Shown here piece after piece: positions 7,551 through 16,457 of a stretch of 39,310 nucleotides of DNA; position 1 is the stretch's first letter, and the number at the start of each line of letters is the position of its first letter. Where the stretch lies: assembly GCA_013360285.1 (NCBI GenBank), contig JABWCM010000071.1:1-39310 (forward strand), in the 5' to 3' direction. The DNA comes from Myxococcales bacterium. Lineage in GTDB: Bacteria; Myxococcota_A; UBA9042; JABWCM01. Both the position numbers and the translations under genes were made by a program. The notes beneath the pieces are model-generated. The model was not told the DNA's origin. It was given only the letters and a program-made list of their open reading frames with translations, and made no database searches.

Positions 7551-9488
7551 TTAGTTTTTCTCGCAACGTTTCACAACAACAGACGTTTCCACGGTCGGTC
7601 GCTCCAACAACGTCCAGTCTACACAGGAATACCCTTCTCCGTTGTTGGGACACTCGTCCGCCTGCCCAGACGGACAATAAAGAGTGCAATAACCTTGTGT
7701 ACCCGCTTCGTTCAGTGCACAAAGACCCGATTTGCAATCGTTACCACTTGCACACGCCCCACCCAAATCAATGGTTCCGTCTTCGTTTTCCGACAAACAC
7801 AGCCAAGAAACCTGGGCCACTTCCGTTGGCACGGACTGCACAAAAGTCGGCTGACACACTTCACCGCCGTTACAATCCCCATTTTTGGTGCAGGCCGCAG
7901 CACTTCCGGTATCGTATACACACAACGGCAAGAACAAATCGTCCACCAGGGTCTCGGTTCCAACGCTGGCATATCGAAGGGCCTGACAATACCCATTCAG
8001 AGCAACACCGTCAGCATTCTTGCCTGCGGGACAATCCGATTGCTGTACACACAGTGCCGAACACGTGCCATTTTCCTCTTCGCTGCCACCAAGGCAAAAT
8101 TCTCCCTGGCACGGATTGTCGGCATTACACGGTTCTCCCACTTTGCCGGTTCCTGATGGCGCAGCACCACATCGATGGGAGGGATTGTATTCAAACGGGG
8201 AGTCGCTGGACACCACAAAAACCCTACAAATCTCTCCGTTAGAGCATTGCGAGTCCTTTTCGCACGCGGTTTGACTGCCTTCGAACGGCAAACAAACATC
8301 CAACGGAAATTCAAAGTTGTACCCATCGACGTTAAATTCTACCACGCCACACGCAAATGCACCGTCTGCGCAATCAATGTCCGATTTACATAAGGTGGTA
8401 CAGGTATCATCAAAACACAGTGCCGGATTAACACACATCAGTTCCGGCTCTTCTGTTCCGGGTTCACACATCTCTCCTGGTTTGGCCGCTTCGGAATCCG
8501 CTTTCCAGCACATGTTGGCCCAGTATTTTTCCTTTTCTTTTATGGATACCTCATCGGCCACAAAAACCCGACAAATCGTGTCCGCAAACTCCGCGCAGTC
8601 GGCATTCGTGCCACATTGTTTTGGAAAACATGTGTCAAAGGTCACCGGGTCATCCGACAACTGCACGGGTTGGCATTCGAGGTAAGGATCTGTGCCACAC
8701 GGTTGGTTCACGTTGGGATTACACGCTGCGGCACAACCAAAATTGTAACATTGCCGGTTGGCGCAAAACGTAACCTCACCCGCGGCTGGGTCTAAGTTAC
8801 ATGACTGACCTGGTAATTTACCATTTTTCACAGACGTCATACATACATAGCCCCATGTGTTGTTCAGGAACTGGAACTGACAGGACTCTCCGAACGCACA
8901 ATCGTCATCAGACGAACAGGTATTGAGGGCCGTTCCGGGGACACAACGTTTGATTTCTTTACCGGACAACGTCTTACTGGTCACGGCGCACCGAAATTCG
9001 GTACCCATTGGCCCATTGAACGCTCCTGTGCATTGTTCATCGGTCTCGCATGACTTGGTACATACCGGCATGGTACAAACACCGGACAAACATTGTTCAC
9101 CCAAACAGCTCGGCCAGTCGGGATTTTCGACTACGTTGCCTTCTTCATCGATCGTCTCGACCCAGCAAGTTGCCGACGGTCCACATGGACCTCCCAATGG
9201 CTGTGGGCCCGTGATTGGGGGCTGTTGAATGTCAGTGCCTCCCCCTGAATCCCCTCCATCCGGTACCGATCCCGTATCGTCAGACCCGCCGAGGTCACTA
9301 CCACCTACATCGAGAATTCCACCGGTGTCATCCGACACACCAACATCATTTGTGACCTGCACATCCGGTACACCGCCCGTATCCTGCACCGTGTCCTGGC
9401 CCGTCTGCGACCCACCTCCGTTTGAGTCATCTCCACACGCCAATAACAACATTGTAAGCGCCAGGGGCGCAACATAATAAAGCCGCAT
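7551..9488 (-). CDS. Cys-rich secreted lipoprotein with multiple disulfide-type repeats
   Basis: A 645-residue lipoprotein. GGAGG precedes the ATG at 9488 by 6 nt, and the signal peptide ends in LLLAC followed by GDDSNGGG. An Asp/Gly/Val-rich linker (about residues 20-80) leads into a long series of spaced Cys motifs of the type C..D.DC...E.C (CSSDDDCAFGESC, CTKNGDCNGGEVC, CASGNDCKSGLC). Such proteins are abundant on the surface of myxobacteria-like and Bradymonadales-like bacteria, and the repeats are presumed disulfide-stabilised binding modules. No enzyme motif is visible. The gene follows the P5C dehydrogenase gene by 25 nt on the same strand, so read-through is possible, although no functional link is evident. 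Confidence 0.8.
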   Translation of the reverse strand: MRLYYVAPLALTMLLLACGDDSNGGGSQTGQDTVQDTGGVPDVQVTNDVGVSDDTGGILDVGGSDLGGSDDTGSVPDGGDSGGGTDIQQPPITGPQPLGGPCGPSATCWVETIDEEGNVVENPDWPSCLGEQCLSGVCTMPVCTKSCETDEQCTGAFNGPMGTEFRCAVTSKTLSGKEIKRCVPGTALNTCSSDDDCAFGESCQFQFLNNTWGYVCMTSVKNGKLPGQSCNLDPAAGEVTFCANRQCYNFGCAAACNPNVNQPCGTDPYLECQPVQLSDDPVTFDTCFPKQCGTNADCAEFADTICRVFVADEVSIKEKEKYWANMCWKADSEAAKPGEMCEPGTEEPELMCVNPALCFDDTCTTLCKSDIDCADGAFACGVVEFNVDGYNFEFPLDVCLPFEGSQTACEKDSQCSNGEICRVFVVSSDSPFEYNPSHRCGAAPSGTGKVGEPCNADNPCQGEFCLGGSEEENGTCSALCVQQSDCPAGKNADGVALNGYCQALRYASVGTETLVDDLFLPLCVYDTGSAAACTKNGDCNGGEVCQPTFVQSVPTEVAQVSWLCLSENEDGTIDLGGACASGNDCKSGLCALNEAGTQGYCTLYCPSGQADECPNNGEGYSCVDWTLLERPTVETSVVVKRCEKN

Positions 9489-9513
9489 ACTCTCCTCCGA
9501 ACTGCGATTGAAC

Positions 9514-11145
9514 CTATTTTTCACCCATCACCGGATATCCCGCTTGACGCGGTGGTACAAAGGTCTCTTTGATCGTGCGTGGACTCACCCATCGCATCAG
9601 ATTCAAAGGGCTTCCCGCCTTATCGTTGGTGCCGCTTGCACGCGCTCCACCAAATGGTTGTTGACCTACGACCGCCCCGGTCGGTTTGTCATTGATATAA
9701 AAGTTCCCGGCCGCGGCGGCAAGTTTTGTTGTCGCTTCCACAATGATCCTTCTGTCCCTCGCAAAAACCGAACCGGTAAGCGCATAAGAAGTACTTTGAT
9801 CGACGAGTTCAAGCACGTTTTCCCAATCAGAATCCGCATACACAAACACGGTCAACACGGGGCCAAATATTTCTTCGACCATTGTTTCCGACTTGGGATC
9901 CTGCGTTAAGATAACCGTCGGTTCAATAAAATAACCGATTTCATCACTGCAATTGCCCCCAAAAATGATCTTACATTTCGGGTTCTCCCGCGCTCTATCG
10001 ACAAACCCTTTGATTCTGGAATACGCGCGCGCATCGATCACCGCCGACAAAAAATGACGAAAATCCAGCACATCCCCCATTGTGAGTTGGGAAAGTTCGT
10101 TCTCCATCGCCGCCGCCAGTTGATTGTAGAGGCTTTGCGGCACGTAAGCGCGACTGGCGGCACTGCATTTTTGGCCTTGGTACTCGAACGCGCCCCGAAC
10201 CAGCGCAACCGCGACTTCTGCTACATCGGCAGTTGGGTGCACAACCACGAAGCCTTTTCCGCCAGTTTCACCGACAATACGCGGATACGAACGATAACTT
10301 GAAATAAATTGACCAACTCGGCTCCAAATCTCCCGGAATGTAGTTGTGCTACCCGTAAAGTGGACACCTCCCAGGTCAGGGTGACGTAAGACGACATCGG
10401 CAATCGAACTCCCATGTCCCGGCAAAAACTGGATCACTCCCGGCGGCAGACCCGCAGCCTCCAACACCTTCATGATCACATATCCCGATAACGTCGCAGT
10501 TTCTGCGGGTTTGAACAGAGCCACATTTCCACAAATCACCGGAGCAGTCGGTAAGTTTGCTGCGATCGATGTGAAGTTAAAGGGTGCAACCGCAAAGACA
10601 AACCCCTCCAGCGGCCGCTGTTCCATACGGTTCCATACACCGGGAGGACTAGCGGGTTGTTCATCCATTAAACGCCGAGCGTAGTAGGCGTTGAACCGAA
10701 AAAAATCAACAAGTTCACACGCGGCGTCGATCTCCGCCTGCATCACCGTCTTTCCTTGGCCCAACATGGTCGACGCATTCAAGAGGTCCCGAAACGGCCC
10801 CGCTGCAAGTTCCGCAGCCCGCAAAAACACTGCCGCACGGGCATCCCATGGCAGAGATGCCCAGTGTCGGCGCGCTTTCATCGCCGAGTCAATTGCCGAT
10901 TTCACTTCCTCCTCTCCGGCCCGATGAAACAACGCCAACGCGTGGCGGCGATTAAATGGGGCCAGCACAGTGCCCACATTTCCAGGAAAGTACTCCTTTC
11001 CTCCAATGATGACCCCGATCTCCGGACGTTCAGTCGCCATTTTCGTCAACGCGGCTTTCAGTGACGCTCTTTCCGGCGATCCTGGCGCATATACACGAAC
11101 GGTGTCATTGATAGGTCGCGGTGTCGACCAGGTGGCGGTGTACAT
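9514..11145 (-). CDS. pruA: Delta-1-pyrroline-5-carboxylate dehydrogenase (group 1)
   Basis: A 543-residue aldehyde dehydrogenase that oxidises L-glutamate gamma-semialdehyde/P5C to glutamate with NAD+, the second step of proline catabolism, in the cytoplasm. It matches the stand-alone group 1 family (human ALDH4A1-like) along its length. Visible features are AVAPFNFTSIAANLPTAPV, the nucleotide-binding FTGSTTTFREIW, catalytic Glu293 in VGETGGKGF, catalytic Cys327 in YQGQKCSAASRAY and EEIFGPVL. The start at 11145 has GAGGAG 6 nt upstream; a frame open further upstream adds 20 unconserved residues. No proline dehydrogenase lies nearby, so that enzyme must be encoded elsewhere. The gene is divergent from the selenoprotein gene at 11565. 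Confidence 0.95.
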   Translation of the reverse strand: MYTATWSTPRPINDTVRVYAPGSPERASLKAALTKMATERPEIGVIIGGKEYFPGNVGTVLAPFNRRHALALFHRAGEEEVKSAIDSAMKARRHWASLPWDARAAVFLRAAELAAGPFRDLLNASTMLGQGKTVMQAEIDAACELVDFFRFNAYYARRLMDEQPASPPGVWNRMEQRPLEGFVFAVAPFNFTSIAANLPTAPVICGNVALFKPAETATLSGYVIMKVLEAAGLPPGVIQFLPGHGSSIADVVLRHPDLGGVHFTGSTTTFREIWSRVGQFISSYRSYPRIVGETGGKGFVVVHPTADVAEVAVALVRGAFEYQGQKCSAASRAYVPQSLYNQLAAAMENELSQLTMGDVLDFRHFLSAVIDARAYSRIKGFVDRARENPKCKIIFGGNCSDEIGYFIEPTVILTQDPKSETMVEEIFGPVLTVFVYADSDWENVLELVDQSTSYALTGSVFARDRRIIVEATTKLAAAAGNFYINDKPTGAVVGQQPFGGARASGTNDKAGSPLNLMRWVSPRTIKETFVPPRQAGYPVMGEK

Positions 11146-11564
11146 TGTCTTCTCCTCAGCGTTCTGCAAATTTATCACGTCCCCGCGGGAGTGTAGCCCC
11201 GACACAGCGGTGACTCAAGACGTCGTCGGAAACGTAAATCGTGAGGTATCCACCCATTCGGCGGTACACTACCCCAGATTTTCGTCATAACCCGAAAATA
11301 CTCGCAACTCGGCGCTCATACCCTCCAGCTTGTGAACGATCCTGGCTGGTTCAATATCCTGCCAGCCCTGTGATATTATTCAAAAATGGCCTCTTTCGGT
11401 TTCAAAGCAAAACCAAGGTCCCGAAAAAAGACTCGACACCAGGGTGTTGCCTTCTAAACTTAACCGTGTCTGTTCTTGGGGAGTCATCATGACCGACCAT
11501 CCTATTTCGCAATCTCATCTCTGTTTCGTATCCCACCTGGTTTGCGCAATCAAAGGAGTATTCA
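11146..11564. other. Divergent intergenic region between the P5C dehydrogenase and selenoprotein genes
   Basis: A 419-nt region that must hold promoters for both flanking genes. On the plus strand, TTCAAT at 11348 followed 17 nt later by ATATTATT is a weak promoter candidate for the downstream gene. AAAGGAG lies 6 nt before the ATG at 11565. Short open frames here show no coding character. No hairpin or operator stands out. Confidence 0.4.
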
Positions 11565-13730
11565 ATGCGCTCTCATCTCAGCCCATGGGCAATCATGGCC
11601 CTATGCTGTCTGGTCACCGCTTCCTGCGGTGGACCAGCAGACGATGACGGTTCCTTGCAGCCGTCACAACCAGCGGCACCGACTGTTGACATCGGGTTTT
11701 CTTCCGATGCGGCTTCCGATTCCAACAACGGCGAAAACAACTCGCTCATCGACGAATCGCACACCACCGACAACAATGACGGCGATACCGTCGCCATTGA
11801 CGCCGGCCACGACGAAGAAACCTCTGCGCCGGACCCACGTGAAAAACCAGACATCACCGAGGGCATTTCAGAACCCGACGACATAGACTCCGTTGAACCG
11901 GATCCGGTGTTGTGCCCACCCTCTTGCGGTGATGAAGTTCCACCGGTTGACCCACTACAATATCTCGGTACCTACGACGGAGACTGGTTTGTCGAAATCG
12001 TCGATGTTGCAGCCGATCCCGACTCACAGACGGTGTTTATGTGCACCGGCACCAGAGGGATGTTGCCTGTCGACGTTTCCGATCTCGCTCAACCGTCTGT
12101 TTACTGGGTGAAAGGGGCCTTTGGTGGCTCCACCGGCCCCGAAATGACATTGCCACGCTGCCAACATGTCGTCGTGCTTAGTGATGTTCTCGACACACAA
12201 GGCCAACCCATGCGTGTTGTTGCGGTAACCCATCACGGCGACGAACTCGGCGCTACACCGTTTCTGAGAACCCTTCTTATTCCTGACAAACCCGCGACAG
12301 CACCAAGTGTATTCACCGTGACGGACCTGGATGAAGTCTTGGAGCCCGGCGTCGTGTATGAGGGGCTCGCGGTGGCCAACAATCACCTGTTTGTCGCGGC
12401 CCACGACGGCGGATTACGCGTATACGAGATTGGCCCGGAGGGAAAATTATCCCACGTAACCACGACGCTGGGGTTTGAAAATGCATGGAACGTTTTAATA
12501 AACGGTTCCTGGGCCTACATAGCCGACGCCGCGGGCGGTTTGAAGGTGGTGGATATCTCCGATGTAAAACAACCCCAAATCACCACTACCGTTGAACTCC
12601 CCGGTATCGCCAAAGACCTGACAGTCACCGAACAAACGCTTGTGGTGTCGTTGGGTACAGCAGGCATTGCGATCCTGGACGTCACCAACCCCGCAGCACC
12701 TGTATTGAGGTCGTTTGTGGAGACCTATGGCTCGGCGACATCTCTTGCAAGCGCGGAAGGCATCGTACACATCGCCAACTGGAACGACCTGTTATCTGTC
12801 GACGTACGCGACGCCGATAAACCGTTGGTCGTGGCATCGGAAACAGGCGCCACTACAAAGGATATTCCGCGGTTTTTGGCCGTAGATGTTGTTGGGAACA
12901 CGGTGTTTGGTGGCGAGTGGACCGGGTTGCAGACTTTTTCGTTCATTCCCGGTGCAGTGGCTCCTGAAGTGCGTTTTATGGCGCCCGTTTTGGATTTTGG
13001 CGCCCTCACGACCAAAGCCGATACCCAGGCACTGGTAGTGTACAATGATGGTTATTTACCGTTGACTATCAAACCCACTAACTTACCAGCATGGGCGACC
13101 GTAAAACCACAAAGTCTGGTCATTCCGCCAACCAGTGTAGATGTGTTCGAAGTGACCGTCGGCCCAACCCCGACCAAGCTGGACACCCAAATTTCGTTTG
13201 TGACAACCGATCCGGACGAACAGGAGGCATCGATTTGGATTTCCGCCAACCTTCCCGGTGTCGGTGTCGGAGATATGTTTCCAACCGCAACATTTCAGGA
13301 TTTTGCAACAGGAGAACCGCTGCTGGCCAAAGATTTGTGGCAAGGAAAGGTGACGTTGTTGGCGTATTTTGCCACTTTCTGACCCGTCTGTAATCTGGAG
13401 TTTCCAGATATCGAGCAGCAGATTCACCAAAAATACGGGTGCCTTCCGTTCCAAGTATTCGCCGTTAACGCCAAACCCAACGACGCCAACGTTTCCGTAT
13501 TCTTGGAACAAACCCAAATCACGTTCGACGTACTGCAGGACATTGAGGAAACGCGGGCGGAATTCACAAAATTAGCCAATATCTCCCCCTATCCCTTCGA
13601 TGTCCTGGTGGGACCCGACGGAAAAGTCATCTACATCGCAACGGAGTTTAATCTATTGCAACTACAGAGCAAAATCGTAGATGCACTCAAGCAACACAAC
13701 TTGGTTGAAAACAACTTCACGTGCGAGTAA
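11565..13730 (+). CDS. Lipoprotein selenoprotein: LVIVD-type propeller fused to a thioredoxin-like domain with Sec-x-x-Cys
   Basis: I read this as one 721-residue protein with TGA at 13380-13382 decoded as selenocysteine 606. AAAGGAG precedes the ATG, and the signal peptide ends at lipobox Cys21 (LVTASC). An Asp/Ser-rich linker (25-125) is followed by a beta-propeller of LVIVD-type repeats (about 128-460; VDVSDLAQP, VVDISDVKQP, ILDVTNPAAP), an Ig-like domain (about 465-560) and a TlpA/AhpC-like thioredoxin fold (about 565-721). The recoded site reads LLAYFATF-U-PVCNLEFP, matching the usual FWATWCxxC. The frame then stays open for 115 codons with normal redoxin features: NAKPNDANV, the cis-Pro region ISPYPFDVLVGPDG, and TAA at 13728. 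A SECIS-like hairpin lies at 13393-13409. The protein is probably a thiol-disulfide or peroxide-active protein in the envelope. The alternative, a nonsense-mutated pseudogene or a termination-only form of 605 residues, is less likely. Confidence 0.85.
13393..13409 (+). promoter_or_regulatory. Putative bacterial SECIS hairpin
   Basis: ATCTGGA GTT TCCAGAT forms a perfect 7-bp stem with a GUU loop. The hairpin is 17 nt long and begins 10 nt after the TGA at 13380-13382, so the loop G is 18 nt downstream of the UGA. SelB-recognised elements such as that of E. coli fdhF have a similar mini-hairpin about 11 nt after UGA, with G and U in the apical loop. The hairpin lies inside the coding sequence, as expected in bacteria. 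Confidence 0.75.
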
Positions 13731-13862
13731 ACACCCCAGACGGCAGCAGCGTATCAACCGCTCATTCTTCTCATTGGCCCGGACCGACATATCGAACCAT
13801 TGATTTTTATTAGCGAAGTGCTCCGGTACACGGTTTGTCGGAAAAAATCGCCAACACGAGGG

Positions 13863-14083
13863 TCCAAACTACTTCCGAGAAGATCCAAACTACTTCCGAG
13901 TAGATCCAAACTACTTCCGAGTAGATCCAAACTACTTCCGAGAAGATCCAAACTACTTCCGGATCCAAACTACTTCCGAGTAGATCCAAACTACTTCCGA
14001 GAAGATCCAAACTACTTCCGAGTAGATCCAAACTACTTCCGAGTAGATCCAAACTACTTCCGAGTAGATCCAAACTACTCCGC
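13863..14083. repeat. 21-bp tandem repeat array, 11 copies
   Basis: Eleven head-to-tail copies of CCAAACTACTTCCGAG plus AGA- or TAG-type ends begin at 13863, 13884, 13905, 13926, 13947, 13964, 13985, 14006, 14027, 14048 and 14069. All are spaced 21 bp except copy 5, which has lost 4 bp. Copies alternate between GAGAAGA and GAGTAGA, and copy 11 is degenerate. The array lies between convergent genes (stops at 13730 and 14277). The 4-bp slip breaks every reading frame across it, so it is not coding. The flanks 13731-13862 and 14084-14120 hold nothing recognisable. Confidence 0.95.
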
Positions 14084-14120
14084 AGAAGTACCACACTGGT
14101 CCAGCAGCACGAAGTTTTCC

Positions 14121-14277
14121 GAGCGGGTCAGGGGAAATAAGAAAACGACCCTGAGCGAACTAATTTAACGTTGAATTGGCCGGGACCCGACTGAGGAAAT
14201 ATCCAGTATATGCCGCAGGTTTGGAGTTCGGAGAGGCGGCAAGTAGTGGCCAATTCCTGGACTTCCGAAGACCCTCT
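14121..14277 (+). repeat. MITE-like non-coding element
   Basis: A 157-bp element whose left end is GAGCGGGTCAGGGGAAATAA and right end ACCCTCT. The core GACTGAGGAAATATCCAGTA followed by TATGCCGCAGG aligns with the core at 34669-34698. The right terminus, read on the minus strand as TGAGAGGGT, supplies the last base of the TGA stop of the ATP-grasp gene. A GGGTCAGG/CGACCCTGAG hairpin at 14125-14154 may act as a terminator stem. Confidence 0.6.
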
Positions 14278-16301
14278 CAGAGGCCCGCGCTTCGTCCATC
14301 GCGTTGTTTTTCACGAAAACGACGCACTGCCGGCGCCATGATTTCCGCTATCAGCGTGCGATAGTCCATTCCGGCACTTTTGGCGATAAGGCACAGGTCA
14401 GACCACTCCGGGGTCAACCCAGGTAGGGGATTACATTCGATAAAGTTGACCCGTCCAGTCGCATCCATTCGAAAATCAATGCGGGCCACATCGCGGCAGC
14501 CTAATGCGTGGAAACATATCTTCGCTACCCTTTCGATTTCCTTATGCAAGGGTGCATCAAGCACCGCGGGAGTGTCATAACGAATTTCGTTGCTAAACGC
14601 CAACTTATGTTCAAATGTATACACGGGAAACGGCTTATTCTGGTCAAGAAACACAATTTCCATTGGCGGCAGAACTTTGGGTCGCACTTCACCGAGCAAA
14701 CCAACCGTAAATTCGCGTCCTACCAAGAATTCCTCCACCAATGCTCCTTGTTTATAGCGGCCCACAATTTCTTTGGCCAACTGTCGTAGCGCCCCTTCGT
14801 CGGGCACAACACTGGTACCCGTTACGCCTTTGGAGCTGCCTTCCGCAACTGGCTTAACAATGGCAGGAAATTGAAAGTCCTTGGGGACTTTCTCATTGCC
14901 GGTAGTCATCACAAAATATCGCGCAACCGAAACCCCGGCCTGTGATACGACTTTTTTCGCGAGGGCTTTGTCCAGGGTAATCGACAGAGCCGCGGCATCG
15001 GAGCCCACGTACGGGATGTCGTACAATTCCAATAACGCCGGAACCTGGCTTTCCCGGTTTCTACCGCGAACCCCTTCGGCGATGTTAAACACCAGATCTA
15101 CATTTGCCACCGGCAAAATCGTCGGCAACTCGACGGTTGCTTCCAGTTCCACCACTTGATGTCCAAATGACAAAATGGCATTTTTGATGGCGTTGATCGT
15201 CTCGCGGCTGTCGTATTCGGCTTGGCTATCGTCGTCAGCGGAACTCTTGGCTTTTTTTCGCTTTAAGTTAAAGGTCAATCCCACTTTTAGTGGGGCCGAC
15301 TTGGTACGATTTCGAACTCCATGAGACGAAATTCCAAATCTTGCACACGCAGACGATACGATTTTTGCGACCACCGACTGCAAATCGGGATAACCACCGG
15401 CAATTGCCGCCACAAGAAAGTCCGACTGGGTGTCCAGGCTGGGAAGAGCATCCACCTCGATCAACACCCAAGAACCGCTTGGGGTGAGTCGGAACTCCAA
15501 ACGAGCAAATCCTCTGAGCCGCAACACGCCGATCAATGTCTTGGCATAACTGCGTAGCTCCGACATCACACCAGCCGGTAGTTGGGCAACCTCAGGGGGT
15601 AACTCAACACGCATTTTTTTTGTGTAGTTGAGTACGTGGGCAAAGCCCTCAGCCTCAAATTGCTGACCTTGATACCACACGGGTGGCAGAAGGCCCTCAT
15701 GATGTGCTCCCTCCAAAAAACAAACCGATACGTCCCTTCCCGGTACCAGTTCTTCGACAAGAACACCTGCTGGGTAAATTGTTAGAAGATCGGCTACTTT
15801 TGCGTGCAACTGCTCCGGCTCAAAAACAACCGCATCCTCGTGAATTCCTTTAGAACTGCCCTCAAAATTTGGTTTCACAATGACAGGATATTCCAGTTTC
15901 GCCGTGTTGACCTTTTCTCCGGGCAATATCAACATACCTTTCGCGGTCGGTATCCCCTGTTCTTGGGCTACGAGTTTGGTCAATGTTTTGTCTAATGCGA
16001 CCGTGCAGGTGTGGGCATCGGACGCGGTAAACGGGATGCCAAGTTGTTCACATAAGCCGGGGAAAATCGCTTCGCGGATCCTGGCCACACGGCCTTCAGC
16101 AAGATTGAAGACGAGGTCCGGTGAGTGGGATTCCAAAATAGAGACCGTGCGGGTTGCGGGACCGGTGACTTCCACGAGTTCAACCCGGTGGCCAAGCGCG
16201 TTTAGAGCCGCGGCGATTTGTCCGATGGTTTCCGGCCGGTCGAACTCGGCTTCTTCTTCGATTTGGCGTACAACAACATTGTGGGTCAGGGCAATCAGCA
16301 T
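14277..16301 (-). CDS. Tandem D-alanine-D-alanine-ligase-like ATP-grasp protein (two fused modules)
   Basis: A 674-residue cytoplasmic protein made of two full Ddl-like ATP-grasp modules (about 1-330 and 338-674). Both have the N-terminal DLVFN(L/I)AEG motif, a lid region (VIVKPNFEGSSKG and IVKPVAEGSSKG), LVEE(L/F)xxGR(D/E) and LPPxxx. Module 2 has the canonical magnesium-binding set (Asp609 in RIDFRMD, Glu622 and Asn624 in FIECNPLPGL). In module 1 these are Glu269 (LEFRL), Glu282 and Asp284 (IEVDALPSL), a shifted set. Members of this family couple ATP hydrolysis to peptide-bond formation, but the substrates here are unknown. The start at 16301 has AGG 7 nt upstream and begins directly with the conserved MLIALTHNV; the longer frame to 16385 looks non-conserved. 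Divergent from sbcD. Confidence 0.85.
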   Translation of the reverse strand: MLIALTHNVVVRQIEEEAEFDRPETIGQIAAALNALGHRVELVEVTGPATRTVSILESHSPDLVFNLAEGRVARIREAIFPGLCEQLGIPFTASDAHTCTVALDKTLTKLVAQEQGIPTAKGMLILPGEKVNTAKLEYPVIVKPNFEGSSKGIHEDAVVFEPEQLHAKVADLLTIYPAGVLVEELVPGRDVSVCFLEGAHHEGLLPPVWYQGQQFEAEGFAHVLNYTKKMRVELPPEVAQLPAGVMSELRSYAKTLIGVLRLRGFARLEFRLTPSGSWVLIEVDALPSLDTQSDFLVAAIAGGYPDLQSVVAKIVSSACARFGISSHGVRNRTKSAPLKVGLTFNLKRKKAKSSADDDSQAEYDSRETINAIKNAILSFGHQVVELEATVELPTILPVANVDLVFNIAEGVRGRNRESQVPALLELYDIPYVGSDAAALSITLDKALAKKVVSQAGVSVARYFVMTTGNEKVPKDFQFPAIVKPVAEGSSKGVTGTSVVPDEGALRQLAKEIVGRYKQGALVEEFLVGREFTVGLLGEVRPKVLPPMEIVFLDQNKPFPVYTFEHKLAFSNEIRYDTPAVLDAPLHKEIERVAKICFHALGCRDVARIDFRMDATGRVNFIECNPLPGLTPEWSDLCLIAKSAGMDYRTLIAEIMAPAVRRFREKQRDGRSAGL

Positions 16302-16457
16302 CAGGGTACCTACACAACAAATCAAGGCGGGGTCGCCGCCCACGATTCCGGGTGAATCCGGATAGGGGCACATTCCATAGGCCAACCTGACATTTCACGC
16401 AAGAGGTTCAACCGAACCTATTTTTCGTTCGAACAACTTCGTTCAAACAGGATGGTA

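Noticed and set aside
13380..13730. TGA read as an ordinary stop, making 13383-13730 a pseudogene tail or a separate 75-codon gene from TTG 13503
   Set aside because: The break falls exactly on the catalytic Cys codon, the rest of the fold is intact in the same frame, and the later start has no ribosome site and would begin mid-domain.
13863..14083. 21-bp array considered as a CRISPR or as a coding repeat (P-N-Y-F-R type peptide)
   Set aside because: There are no unique spacers, units are contiguous, no cas gene is present, and the 4-bp slip breaks every reading frame.
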